From the NCBI RefSeq assembly GCF_001610955.1, contig NZ_CP014335.1, positions 3,295,001 through 3,359,000 of the forward strand: a DNA stretch of 64,000 bases, written 5' to 3'. The translations under genes were made by a program, and so were the position numbers. How positions within the stretch are numbered: the stretch's first letter is position 1; the number at the start of each line of letters is the position of its first letter. Under the pieces are notes generated by a model. It saw nothing but the letters and a program-made list of their open reading frames with translations, had not been told where the DNA came from and did no database searches. Source of the stretch: Geobacillus thermoleovorans. GTDB lineage: Bacteria > Bacillota > Bacilli > Bacillales > Anoxybacillaceae. Below, one piece after another: positions 20,715-29,167 of the stretch.

Positions 20715-21146
20715 TTATACCCCCTTAAATGTCAACGTCAACGTATGGCGCCCGCTTCGCTCATCGCCTAGCATCAGTTCATAGGAAAGAAAGAGCCGCC
20801 CCTTTTTCCGCTGCTCATCATAGTGAAACTCCATGGAGCTCGTTTTGGCCGCCAGCGCCCATCGTCCAAACGCTGTCCCATAATGGCCCGATGTTTCTTG
20901 GCGGCGGCGGAACGTTTGCCGCATCTCGACCGCTCCGGAACGAAGGACGGTCACCTCGTCAGGCGCGATTTTCACAATGTTGTTCACCCGCCCGAGTTCG
21001 TTTTCTTCGGCAAACTGCAAATAAACGGTTTCCCCTTTTATGTAATACGTGCCATCCGCCTCAAGCACAACCGTCTCTTGGCGCGGACCGTCGCGAATGA
21101 CAGCCACTTGGCGGAGGCGCGCCGGGATGCCGTTTGTTTCCTTCAT
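20715..21146 (-). CDS. ywiB: DUF1934 family beta-barrel protein YwiB
   Basis: A 143-aa protein of the DUF1934 family, which adopts a calycin-like beta barrel in known structures; no function is established. Alternating hydrophobic strands, ETVVLEADGTYYIKGETVYL and SGRHTLTLTFKGV, support this. I placed the start at the ATG at 21146 (MKETNGIPARLRQ) because AAAGGTGT lies about 10 bp upstream; a GTG 4 codons earlier abuts that site. It is immediately upstream of argS (3-bp gap), the B. subtilis ywiB-argS arrangement. Confidence 0.87.
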   Translation of the reverse strand: MKETNGIPARLRQVAVIRDGPRQETVVLEADGTYYIKGETVYLQFAEENELGRVNNIVKIAPDEVTVLRSGAVEMRQTFRRRQETSGHYGTAFGRWALAAKTSSMEFHYDEQRKKGRLFLSYELMLGDERSGRHTLTLTFKGV

Positions 21147-21258
21147 ATCGATGAACACACCTTTGCGAACAAACAGTCATAATTTATAGTATAATGAACT
21201 GTTTCGCTCCATTCAAGAGGGGACAAACCCGATGGCAGATTTCCGCTCCAGTGGGCAA

Positions 21259-21386
21259 AAAAAGGGGCTGACCCAAAAGGTTGTTTTTCCTTAAACAAAA
21301 CACAACATATCGTTTCTTAATGATTGTTTTATACCTACATACGGTAATAAGAAAAGGTGTCCCGATCCTTTTGGGACACCCTCTTT
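21259..21386. repeat. Intergenic repeat element, copy A (GGGGCTGACCCAAAA arm plus GTGTCCC hairpin)
   Basis: The left end reads AAAGGGGCTGACCCAAAA. The right end is the hairpin GGTGTCCC-GATCCTTTT-GGGACACC (21356-21380), which can terminate the leftward gene at 21401. The middle of about 75 bp is AT-rich. The inverted copy at 29001-29122 has the same two ends and a diverged middle. Confidence 0.85.
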
Positions 21387-21400
21387 GTTCCATCGGTATT

Positions 21401-21778
21401 TTATGATGACGCCCGAACATTTTTTAACACGTTAATAGCAAAAAGAATGACACCTATCACGACGAGCACCCCGCCAATCGCTGTCACCGGCACGAACGCT
21501 TCGTTGCCGTAAACGACGAAAATGAGACCGATCATCATGACCGGCAGGCCGATATTGTGCAGCCAGAAATGCACTTTCGCCCATTTCGTCGCCGCCGCTT
21601 GTGGAAATAAATGATAGATGATGCCAGCAAGCGTCAAGGCCGTCCAGCCAAGCAAGTTGATATGGACATGGACCGGGGTCAGCGCAAACGAATGGGTCAT
21701 CGACATGCCAAGCCCCATACAGACGCCAATGACAAAGTACACAACGGAAATTTTGATCAGCTTCACGCCCATCTTCAT
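21401..21778 (-). CDS. Small four-helix membrane protein resembling a heme-copper oxidase core fragment
   Basis: A 125-aa membrane protein with four predicted helices. Histidines in helix 2 (THSFALTPVHVHINLLGW) and helix 3 (KVHFWLHNIGLPVMMIGL) resemble the heme-ligating regions of NorB/CcoN-like heme-copper oxidase subunits, and related proteins are commonly annotated as cytochrome-c oxidase subunit I-like. It is about a quarter of a real oxidase subunit and lacks the copper-site helices, so it cannot be a complete oxidase. It might bind heme. ATG at 21778 follows AGGAGAGGGGG. It stands alone between ywiB and speB. Confidence 0.75.
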   Translation of the reverse strand: MKMGVKLIKISVVYFVIGVCMGLGMSMTHSFALTPVHVHINLLGWTALTLAGIIYHLFPQAAATKWAKVHFWLHNIGLPVMMIGLIFVVYGNEAFVPVTAIGGVLVVIGVILFAINVLKNVRASS

Positions 21779-21861
21779 TCCCCCTCTCCTTTTTCTGTAA
21801 ATACATTACATATTATTACGCTCCGTACGCTCATATTCCTGCATCTTTTGTCCCACCAAAG

Positions 21862-21903
21862 AAAAAAGCGCCCTCGCAAACTTGCGATTTAGGCGCTTTT
21901 TCT
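21862..21903 (-). terminator. Terminator downstream of speB
   Basis: AAAAAAGCGCC pairs with GGCGCTTTTTCT, with an inner CTCGCAA/TTGCGA pairing. U-run on the minus strand; it follows the speB stop directly. Confidence 0.85.
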
Positions 21904-21909
21904 CATTTT

Positions 21910-22785
21910 TCACTTCGCCACCCAGCCAAGCAGCATTTCTCTCACAAGCTTGCTCGCCGTATTGGCCGTTTGTTCGGAATGGTCGTAAATCGGTGCGACT
22001 TCCACCAAATCGGCGCCAACGACTCGCACGTCGGAGCGGGCGATCTCGTGAATGGCCGAAAGCAGCTCTTTTGACGTAATGCCGCCGGCATCGACCGTCC
22101 CAGTGCCTGGGGCATGAGCGGGATCAAGCACATCGATGTCAATCGTCACATACACCGGACGGCCAGCGAGCTTCGGCAACACGGAGCGGAGCGGTTCAAG
22201 CACCTCAAACTTGGCGATGTACATGCCGTTTTCTTTCGCCCATTCGAACTCTTCCTTCATGCCGGAGCGGATGCCGAACGAAAAGACATTCGTCGGGCCG
22301 ATCAGGTCAGCGACCTTGCGGATTGGCGTCGCATGCGACAGCGGCTCGCCTTCGTAATGTTCGCGCAAGTCCGTGTGCGCATCCATATGAATGACGGCCA
22401 AATCCGGGTAGTATTCATACACCGCTTTCATGACCGGCCAGGAGACAAGATGCTCGCCGCCAAGGCCGAGCGGAAATTTGCCGGCGTCAAGCACCTTTTT
22501 CACGAACTGTTCAATCAGCTCCAAACTGCGGGCCGCATTGCCAAATGGCAGCGGAATGTCCCCAGCGTCAAAGTAGCGGATGTCTTTGAGTTCGCGGTCC
22601 AAATATGGGCTGTACTCCTCAAGCCCGATCGACACTTCGCGGATGCGGGCCGGGCCAAACCGTGAGCCAGGCCGGTAGCTGACCGTCCAGTCCATCGGCA
22701 TCCCGTAAATGACGGCTTCGCTTTCTTCAAAATTCGGATGGCTGCCGATAAACACGTTGCCCGAATAGGCTTCATCAAATCGCAT
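21910..22785 (-). CDS. speB: Agmatinase
   Basis: A 291-aa ureohydrolase that converts agmatine to putrescine and urea. The binuclear manganese site is intact: GGEHLVSWP (His), DAHTDLREHY (Asp/His/Asp), and DIDVLDPAHAPGTGT (Asp/Asp). Agmatinase rather than arginase is supported by the SpeE neighbour and the B. subtilis speE-speB order. It lies 13 bp downstream of speE, so the two make putrescine then spermidine from one message. Confidence 0.96.
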   Translation of the reverse strand: MRFDEAYSGNVFIGSHPNFEESEAVIYGMPMDWTVSYRPGSRFGPARIREVSIGLEEYSPYLDRELKDIRYFDAGDIPLPFGNAARSLELIEQFVKKVLDAGKFPLGLGGEHLVSWPVMKAVYEYYPDLAVIHMDAHTDLREHYEGEPLSHATPIRKVADLIGPTNVFSFGIRSGMKEEFEWAKENGMYIAKFEVLEPLRSVLPKLAGRPVYVTIDIDVLDPAHAPGTGTVDAGGITSKELLSAIHEIARSDVRVVGADLVEVAPIYDHSEQTANTASKLVREMLLGWVAK

Positions 22786-22798
22786 TGCCTGCGCCCCC

Positions 22799-23626
22799 TT
22801 ACTTCGTTAAATCCGCGACAAATTTCGGCAAGACGAAACACGCTTTGTGCAATTCTTTCGTGTAATATTTCGTCTCAATGTCATGGAACCGGTCGTCGCT
22901 CACAGCGAGCGGGTCGTATTTTTTCGAGCCGAGCGTAAACGTCCAGAGCCCGCTCGGATACGTCGGAATGTTCGCCGTATACAAACGGGTGATCGGGAAA
23001 ATTTCTTTCACATCGCGGTATACGTTGCGAATCAAATCGGCCTTAAACCACGGATTGTCCGTTTGGGCGACGAAAATGCCGTCTTCCTTCAACGCGTTGG
23101 CGATGCCGGCGTAAAACCCTTTTGTGAACAAGTTGACCGCTGGGCCGACCGGTTCGGTTGAGTCAACCATAATGACGTCATACTCGTTTTCGCTTTTGGC
23201 GATATGCATAAACCCGTCATCGACTTTCACTTCGACGCGCGGATCATCGAGTTTGCCGGCAATCTCCGGCAAGTAGGTTTTCGAGCACTCGATCACTTTG
23301 CCGTCAATTTCGACAAGCGTCGCTTTTTTGACGCTTGGGTGCTTCAGCACTTCACGAATGACGCCGCCGTCGCCGCCGCCGACGACAAGCACGTTTTCCG
23401 GATTGGGGTGGGTGAACAGCGGCACATGGGCGACCATTTCATGATAGACGAACTCGTCTTTTTGTGTTGTCATGACCATGCCGTCTAGAATGAGCATGTT
23501 GCCAAACTCCGCCGTTTCGACCATATCGAGCTTTTGGAACGGCGTCTGTTCTGTATGTAAAGTGCGGATGATGCGTGCGGTGATGCCAAAATGCTCCGTT
23601 TGCTTTTCGGTAAACCAAAGTTCCAT
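22799..23626 (-). CDS. speE: Spermidine synthase (polyamine aminopropyltransferase)
   Basis: A 275-aa enzyme that transfers aminopropyl from decarboxylated S-adenosylmethionine to putrescine. The SAM-fold motifs [18 protein letters not shown] and [15 protein letters not shown] are present, and [14 protein letters not shown] is the usual N-terminus. The ATG at 23626 is 8 bp from AAAGGA; an ATG three codons upstream overlaps that site. It is co-oriented with speB. Confidence 0.97.
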   Translation of the reverse strand: MELWFTEKQTEHFGITARIIRTLHTEQTPFQKLDMVETAEFGNMLILDGMVMTTQKDEFVYHEMVAHVPLFTHPNPENVLVVGGGDGGVIREVLKHPSVKKATLVEIDGKVIECSKTYLPEIAGKLDDPRVEVKVDDGFMHIAKSENEYDVIMVDSTEPVGPAVNLFTKGFYAGIANALKEDGIFVAQTDNPWFKADLIRNVYRDVKEIFPITRLYTANIPTYPSGLWTFTLGSKKYDPLAVSDDRFHDIETKYYTKELHKACFVLPKFVADLTK

Positions 23627-23736
23627 CGGTAACATCCTTTCTCCGAGCGTTGCTTACTATACAAGTTTTCCTTAGCCAACGAAAAACTAAACATGAAAAA
23701 GTATAGAGCAATCTAGCAAAAATGCAAGAGGAACAA

Positions 23737-23766
23737 GTTTAAAATAAAAAATTTTTTTTCATACTG
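23737..23766 (+). promoter_or_regulatory. Candidate forespore sigma-F/sigma-G promoter for pbpG
   Basis: GTTTA (23737-23741) fits the GYWTA -35 used by sigma-F. CATACTG (23760-23766) is near the sigma-G -10 CATAMTA with an 18-bp spacer. It lies about 120 bp upstream of pbpG, a gene known to be forespore-expressed in B. subtilis. The match is suggestive only. The rest of the 256-bp speE-pbpG gap shows nothing definite. Confidence 0.35.
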
Positions 23767-23882
23767 GTAAGAAAAAGCGGAAAACCTCGCTGGCGAAGCC
23801 TTGACAAAAGCAAGGCGGCGCATTCAGCCGGGCGTCCGCCCGCATGTCTAAAACAACGCCAAAACCGTTGAGGTGATGCGCA

Positions 23883-25928
23883 ATGGAACCGATCCCGGGC
23901 AGCCGTTTTCGCGGCACGTGGAAATATGTGCGCGCCGCCGTCTTTATCGGCTTTTTTCTCGTCATCTTTGCCTTCGCCGCTCTCGGGAGCTTTGTGTTGT
24001 TCGCGAAAATCGAAGGCGCCCCGCCGGTCGCCGTGCCGCAGACGACGATTTTTTATGCCGCTGACGGCAGCAAAATCGGGGAAAGCGACCATGGTCAAAA
24101 ACGCTATTGGGTTCGGCTCAAAGACATGTCCCCGCACATCATCGAAGCGACGATCGCCGTTGAAGACCGGAAGTTTTACGAACATCACGGGTTTGATTTG
24201 AAGCGAATCGCCGCCGCCATCATTGCGAATGTCGAGGCGATGGCAAAAGTCGAAGGGGCGAGCACGATCACCCAGCAGTATGCGCGCAACTTGTTTTTGA
24301 CGCATGAAAAAACGTGGTCGCGAAAAATCCAGGAAGCGTTGTACACCATCCGGCTTGAAGCCAACTACAGCAAAGATCAAATTTTGGAAGGCTATTTGAA
24401 TACGATTTACTACGGCCATGGCGCCTACGGGATTGAGGCGGCAGCCCGCTACTATTTCGGCAAGCACGCGAGCGAGCTGACGCTCAGCGAGGCAGCCATG
24501 CTCGCCGGCATTCCGAAAGGGCCGTATTACTACTCGCCGTTTGTCAATGAACAGCGTGCGAAAGCGCGGCAAAAAATCGTGCTCACCTCCATGGTGGAAG
24601 CCGGCTACATCAGCCGCCAAGAAGCGGAGCAGGCGTACCGCGACAAACTCGTCTACGCCCGGCACCACAAACAAGAGCAGCCGATCGCTCCGTATTTTCA
24701 AGATGTCGTCAAACAGCAGTTGCGCACGAAACTCGGCCTGGATGAGCGGACGATCGAGCTTGGGGGGCTGCGCGTCTATACGACGCTGGATCCGCGTCTG
24801 CAACGGATTGCCGAAGAGCAAATCCGTCGCATCATCGACCCGCACTCCGCCATTCAAGCGGCGCTTGTGTCGATGGATCCACGCACCGGGGAAGTAAAGG
24901 CGCTCGTCGGCGGACGCAACTACGAAGAGAGCCCATTCAACCGGGCCGTGCAGGCGGAACGCCAGCCAGGGTCGACATTTAAGCCGTTTTTGTATTACGC
25001 GGCGATCGAGCAAGGATTCACCCCATCGACCCAACTGCGCAGCGAGCTGACGACATTTACGTTTAACGGCGGCCGATCGTCGTACACCCCCCATAATTAC
25101 AATGACTACTATGCCAACGGCCCGATCACGCTCGCCGAGGCGCTCGCCGTATCCGACAACGTCTTTGCGGTGAAAACGCTCCAGTTCATCGGCGCCGACA
25201 AACTCGTCGACACAGCGAAAGCGCTCGGCATCACAAGCAGATTGAAAGCAGTGCCGTCGTTGGCGCTCGGCACCTCGCCCGTGAAAGTGATCGACATGGT
25301 GGCCGCGTACAGCACGCTGGCCAACTACGGCAAACAAACCGAACCGGTGTTTATTCAAAAAGTCGTGGATGCAAACGGAAACGTGCTATATGAACATAAG
25401 CCGGAGAGCCGGCAAGTGCTCGACCGCGACGCGGCGTTTGTGACGACCCATTTAATGACCGGGATGTTCGACCCGAAGTTAAACGGCTATACAACCGTCA
25501 CCGGGCAGTCAATCATCGATGACATCACGCGTCCGTACGCCGGCAAGTCGGGAACGACGAAAACGGACAGTTGGATGATCGGGTTCGCCCCGCAACTAGT
25601 CGCCGGCGTCTGGACCGGCTACGATCGCGGAGAAACGATGGATCGTCCTGCGGAAAGGCAATATGCCAAACAAATATGGGTTCACTTTATGGAACAAAGC
25701 CTCGCTGGCGAACCGAAAAAATCGTTCAAACCGACCAAAGGCGTCATCGGCGTCTACATCGACCCGCAAAACGGCAAGCTGGCCACCGACTCCTGTCCGG
25801 TGAAACGAAAAACGTACTATCTCATCGGTACAGAACCGACCGACTATTGCACCGACCATTTGGAAAAGAAAAAGAAGAAAAAAGAAGACAATCAAAGCTG
25901 GTTCGAGAAATGGTTCCCATGGTTTTAA
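23883..25928 (+). CDS. pbpG: Sporulation-type class A penicillin-binding protein (PbpG/PBP2d-like)
   Basis: A 681-aa bifunctional peptidoglycan polymerase. The N-terminus is cytoplasmic then one membrane helix (FIGFFLVIFAFAALGSFVLF). The glycosyltransferase-51 domain has the catalytic EDRKFYEHHGFD and TITQQYARNLFL. The transpeptidase domain has SxxK in GSTFKPFLYY, SDN in ALAVSDNVFAV and KTG-like KSGTTKTDSW. A Lys-rich tail ends the protein. In B. subtilis the gene in this place (ywhE, divergent from speE) is pbpG, made in the forespore for germ-cell-wall primordium. The ATG follows GAGGTGATGCG. A strong terminator follows. Confidence 0.93.
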   Translation: MEPIPGSRFRGTWKYVRAAVFIGFFLVIFAFAALGSFVLFAKIEGAPPVAVPQTTIFYAADGSKIGESDHGQKRYWVRLKDMSPHIIEATIAVEDRKFYEHHGFDLKRIAAAIIANVEAMAKVEGASTITQQYARNLFLTHEKTWSRKIQEALYTIRLEANYSKDQILEGYLNTIYYGHGAYGIEAAARYYFGKHASELTLSEAAMLAGIPKGPYYYSPFVNEQRAKARQKIVLTSMVEAGYISRQEAEQAYRDKLVYARHHKQEQPIAPYFQDVVKQQLRTKLGLDERTIELGGLRVYTTLDPRLQRIAEEQIRRIIDPHSAIQAALVSMDPRTGEVKALVGGRNYEESPFNRAVQAERQPGSTFKPFLYYAAIEQGFTPSTQLRSELTTFTFNGGRSSYTPHNYNDYYANGPITLAEALAVSDNVFAVKTLQFIGADKLVDTAKALGITSRLKAVPSLALGTSPVKVIDMVAAYSTLANYGKQTEPVFIQKVVDANGNVLYEHKPESRQVLDRDAAFVTTHLMTGMFDPKLNGYTTVTGQSIIDDITRPYAGKSGTTKTDSWMIGFAPQLVAGVWTGYDRGETMDRPAERQYAKQIWVHFMEQSLAGEPKKSFKPTKGVIGVYIDPQNGKLATDSCPVKRKTYYLIGTEPTDYCTDHLEKKKKKKEDNQSWFEKWFPWF

Positions 25929-25930
25929 AC

Positions 25931-25968
25931 AAGAAAATCCCCTGCGTGCATACGCAGGGGATTTTCTT
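25931..25968. terminator. pbpG terminator (17-bp perfect stem)
   Basis: AAGAAAATCCCCTGCGT pairs perfectly with ACGCAGGGGATTTTCTT around GCAT. T-rich flanks follow on the plus strand. Confidence 0.92.
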
Positions 25969-26059
25969 GTCCTAGTTTTCCTGTGTTATACATGTAGATT
26001 TAGTTTATCCTTTTTTTCAAACAAGAACAAGCCCTTGCCCATATCTTTTCACAAAACCG

Positions 26060-26575
26060 TCACATTTCCACTTCCAAATCTTGTTTCAGCTTGTCGCTCG
26101 AACGGTTCCACATCCCGATGTCATGCCCTTTCAAAAAGTCGGCGAGCACCCGTTTTGATTTCGCGTCCATATGATCGACAATAATGTGCCGCTTTAGCGA
26201 TTTATCGAGCCGGTTCACATGTTCCGGCAATAACTTATAGCCGCGGCGCGCCTCACGGTCGATCGTCATTTCGCACGCCGTCACCCCGGCGTAATACGGG
26301 CCGTCCTCGCGTCGTTCAATCGTCACCCAGACGATCCAATACGGCTTGCCGTTTGGCACGGCGGAACGGTCGGGCAAAAACTTGATGCCGCGCTCGACGG
26401 CGCTGCGCGCATGCATCGCCCCCATATCGACGAACGCTTCGCCCGCTTCGACGTCAATGATGACCGGCGAAACGTTTTCTAAGCTCAACGCCCCGGCGCC
26501 AAAGCCGCGGTGCCCGTCGGTCGGATCGTCTTTGATGATATTAAAGCCGATGTTTTTTTTCTTTTTTTGCTCCAT
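26060..26575 (-). CDS. ywhD: YwhD family protein
   Basis: A 171-aa cytosolic protein of the YwhD family, conserved in Bacillaceae at this position and without a known function. Visible features are a Lys-rich N-terminus (MEQKKKKNIGFNIIKDD), a central beta-rich part (SPVIIDVEAGEAFVDMGAMH) and a C-terminal helical half. The ATG at 26575 follows GGAGGAAC; longer in-frame extension upstream runs through ywhC antisense. It is 19 bp downstream of ywhC. Confidence 0.9.
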   Translation of the reverse strand: MEQKKKKNIGFNIIKDDPTDGHRGFGAGALSLENVSPVIIDVEAGEAFVDMGAMHARSAVERGIKFLPDRSAVPNGKPYWIVWVTIERREDGPYYAGVTACEMTIDREARRGYKLLPEHVNRLDKSLKRHIIVDHMDAKSKRVLADFLKGHDIGMWNRSSDKLKQDLEVEM

Positions 26576-26594
26576 TCCGCTTGTTCCTCCTTCC

Positions 26595-27263
26595 TTACAT
26601 AAACAAATTGGCGACCAACGACTGCAAGTTTTCCAATACAAACGGCAGCGCCACTTGAAACACCGGCTCAATCGTATAGCGGTCAAGCGGCGTGAGCACA
26701 AGGATGAGAAAAATGAGCGCCCCGTAGCTTTCCCATTGCGTCATTTTCGCCCGCAGCCCATCCGGGGCCAAGTCTTCAATAATACGATACCCATCAAGCG
26801 GCGGAAACGGCAATAAATTAAACAAAAACAAGACAGCGTTCAAGCTGATAAAAATTTGGAAAAACAGATCAAACCCGGCCGCAAACCAATCTGGCAGCGC
26901 CCGCATGAGGCCGAAATCGATCATCGCGTACCAAATGACAAATCCAAGCGCGGCAAGCACGAGGTTGCTCAGCGGTCCGGCAACCGACACGAGAATGCCG
27001 GCAAGGCGCGGATTTTTGAAATAAAAGCGATTGACTGGCACCGGGCGCGCCCAGCCAAACCCTGCGAGAAAGATAAGCAGGGTGCCAAGCAAATCCAAAT
27101 GGGCAAACGGTGATAACGTCAGCCGCCCTTGATTTTTCGCCGTCGGATCGCCGAACTTGTAAGCAACGTAGGCATGGGCGAACTCATGCACGGAAAATGC
27201 TAACGCCAGCGTCAAGAGCACGTACGGAATTTCACTTAACGAATACGGCAAAATTCGATCCAC
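26595..27263 (-). CDS. ywhC: Site-2-protease family M50 membrane metalloprotease (YwhC)
   Basis: A 222-aa integral membrane protein with the zinc HExxH motif in FSVHEFAHAYVAYKFGDP and the third ligand region NLLPFPPLDGYRI, both typical of the minimal (no PDZ) rhomboid-like M50B group. Site-2 proteases cut within membranes; the substrate is unknown here, although relatives such as SpoIVFB process sigma factors. GTG start with AAGGAG upstream. It is transcribed with ywhD. Confidence 0.93.
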   Translation of the reverse strand: MDRILPYSLSEIPYVLLTLALAFSVHEFAHAYVAYKFGDPTAKNQGRLTLSPFAHLDLLGTLLIFLAGFGWARPVPVNRFYFKNPRLAGILVSVAGPLSNLVLAALGFVIWYAMIDFGLMRALPDWFAAGFDLFFQIFISLNAVLFLFNLLPFPPLDGYRIIEDLAPDGLRAKMTQWESYGALIFLILVLTPLDRYTIEPVFQVALPFVLENLQSLVANLFM

Positions 27264-27393
27264 TTCATAAACTCCTTTTCCCTATATTCACTATCTTTAG
27301 TATACATGATTAGCAGAAAAAAGTGGACTGAACTTCCTCATCCCGTGGTATAATAAGCGCGACAGCACTCGACAATGAAATGGGGGGACAACC

Positions 27394-27582
27394 GTGCCGT
27401 ACGTAACGATCAAGATGCTCGCCGGCCGCACGGATGAACAGAAGAAAGCGCTTGTTGAAAAAGTGACGGACGCCGTCGTCGAGACGACAGGGGCGAAACG
27501 GGAGAGCGTTGTCGTATTCATTGAAGAAATGACGAAAGACCATTATGCGATCGCCGGAAAACGGCTGAGCGATGCGGAGTAA
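27394..27582 (+). CDS. ywhB: 4-oxalocrotonate tautomerase-like protein YwhB
   Basis: A 62-aa tautomerase. After removal of Met, Pro1 is the catalytic base (MPYVTIKMLAGRTDEQKKAL), and Arg near residue 36-40 supports the active site. The family converts 2-hydroxymuconate to 2-oxo-3-hexenedioate, but in Bacillus the physiological substrate is unknown. The ATG is reached from GGGGGG; the gene is divergent from ywhC, matching B. subtilis ywhB. Confidence 0.92.
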   Translation: MPYVTIKMLAGRTDEQKKALVEKVTDAVVETTGAKRESVVVFIEEMTKDHYAIAGKRLSDAE

Positions 27583-27588
27583 CAAACA

Positions 27589-27618
27589 GGGGGGCGCCAT
27601 CAGGCGTCCCCGTTGCTT
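27589..27618 (+). terminator. ywhB terminator
   Basis: GGGG-GCGCC pairs with GGCGT-CCCC around ATCA and is followed by GCTTTTT. Confidence 0.8.
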
Positions 27619-27682
27619 TTTGGAATAAAAACGAATATTATTATAGTTGTCTTTCATATTGTTCGCCTTTAGGAGGTTGCCT

Positions 27683-28984
27683 ATGATTCGTCTTCCGCAC
27701 CATGCCAGCAATCGCAAAACGGAATTTCTCGCTGGCCTGACGACTTTTTTCACCATGGTGTACATCATCGTCGTCAATCCGGTCATCTTATCAGATGCCG
27801 GCGTCCCGTTTGAACAGGCGTTCACCGCCACCGTCATCGCGACCGTCGTCGGCACGCTATGGATGGCCATCTTTGCCAACTATCCGATCGCCATCGCGCC
27901 CGGCATGGGGCTGAACGCCTATTTCGCCTATTCCGTCGTCGGCTCGCACGGCGGCATTTCGTACGAAACCGCGTTTTCCGCCGTGTTTGTGGCAGGAATG
28001 TTGTTTTTGCTGCTGTCGCTCACCCCGCTCCGCAGCAAGCTGATCGAAGTGATCCCCGACAGCTTAAAACACGGCATCACCGCTGGCATCGGGCTGTTTA
28101 TCGCCTTTATCGGCCTGCGGCTGACCGGAATCATCCAAGCCCATCCGCAAAATTTGGTCGCGCTTGGCGACTTGCATGCCCCGTCGGCCGTGTTGACGCT
28201 CATCGGCCTGGCGGTGACGCTCATTCTGATGATGCGCGGCGTCAACGGCGCCCTGTTTTACGGCATGGTCGTCACCGGCATCATCGCCTATGCGACCGGG
28301 CAACTTCACTTTGACAAAGGCATCGTCTCGCTGCCGTCGCTGCCAGAAGGGCTGATCATTACCAATCCATTCGCGGCCATCGGGGACGTCATCGGCCATA
28401 GTTTGTACGCGGTCGTCTTCTCCTTTTTGCTCGTCACACTCTTTGATACGACCGGCACAATGATCGGCGTCGCCCAGCAAGCCGGACTGATGAAAGGGAA
28501 CACGCTGCCGCGCGCCCGCGAGGCGCTGTTGGCAGACTCGGTCGCGACGACCATCGGCGCCATGTTTGGCACAAGCCCGACATCAGCGTACATCGAGTCA
28601 TCAACCGGCGTCGCCGCTGGCGGACGCACCGGCTGGACGGCGCTCGCCGTCGCTGTCCTGTTTGTCATCGCGGCCTTTTTCAGCCCGCTGGTCGGCGCGG
28701 TCGCCGGGTTATCGGCCATCACCGCCCCGGCGCTCATCATCGTCGGGAGCTTGATGATCAGCAATATCGCCCATATTTCGTGGCATCAGCTCGACGAGGC
28801 GTTCCCGGCCTTTCTCATCATCTTAAGCATGCCGCTCACCTCCAGCATCGCGACCGGCATCGCGCTCGGCTTCATCTCGTACCCGCTCTTAAAAATCGCC
28901 CGCGGCCGCTGGCGCGATGTGCCGTTGCTGCTGTACGTGCTGGCGGTGCTGTTCTTTTTGCAGCTGGCGTTTTTGCCGCATTAA
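27683..28984 (+). CDS. Purine (guanine/hypoxanthine) permease, PbuG/PbuO family
   Basis: A 433-aa integral membrane transporter of the AzgA/NCS2-like purine permease family with 12 or more hydrophobic segments. The family signatures VNPVILSDAGVP and IAPGMGLNAYFAYSVVG are at the N-terminal end, and TSAYIESSTGVAAGGRTG in the second half. It probably imports hypoxanthine/guanine by proton symport. ATG at 27683 follows AGGAGG. No purine riboswitch is visible in the short leader, unlike B. subtilis pbuG, so regulation may differ. Choice between PbuG and PbuO is not possible by eye. Confidence 0.9.
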   Translation: MIRLPHHASNRKTEFLAGLTTFFTMVYIIVVNPVILSDAGVPFEQAFTATVIATVVGTLWMAIFANYPIAIAPGMGLNAYFAYSVVGSHGGISYETAFSAVFVAGMLFLLLSLTPLRSKLIEVIPDSLKHGITAGIGLFIAFIGLRLTGIIQAHPQNLVALGDLHAPSAVLTLIGLAVTLILMMRGVNGALFYGMVVTGIIAYATGQLHFDKGIVSLPSLPEGLIITNPFAAIGDVIGHSLYAVVFSFLLVTLFDTTGTMIGVAQQAGLMKGNTLPRAREALLADSVATTIGAMFGTSPTSAYIESSTGVAAGGRTGWTALAVAVLFVIAAFFSPLVGAVAGLSAITAPALIIVGSLMISNIAHISWHQLDEAFPAFLIILSMPLTSSIATGIALGFISYPLLKIARGRWRDVPLLLYVLAVLFFLQLAFLPH

Positions 28985-29000
28985 CCAAAAAGAAGAAGGA

Positions 29001-29122
29001 GGTGTCCCAAAAGGATCGGGACACCCTCTTTCGTCTCTATATATACGCACTAACCGCTTCTTTCGCACTATATTTTGTGTCTATCCTGAAGACAGACGGC
29101 TTTTTGGGTCAGCCCCTTTTCG
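29001..29122. repeat. Intergenic repeat element, copy B (inverted relative to copy A)
   Basis: It begins with the hairpin GGTGTCCC-AAAAGGATC-GGGACACC (29001-29025) and ends TTTTTGGGTCAGCCCCTTTT (29101-29120), the reverse complement of the ends of the element at 21259-21386. The middle is weakly similar. It sits after the permease gene and before convergent ywgA. Confidence 0.85.
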
Positions 29123-29167
29123 TCTATGGCCAACTGATGATACGTTGAAGCAGCTTTTTCCGCCCGC

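Noticed and set aside
23739..25358. 539-aa ORF antisense to pbpG.
   Set aside because: Arg/Phe-rich shadow of a GC-biased gene; the sense strand encodes all PBP motifs.
27590..27682. Purine riboswitch ahead of the purine permease.
   Set aside because: The leader is too short and lacks the three-way junction core.
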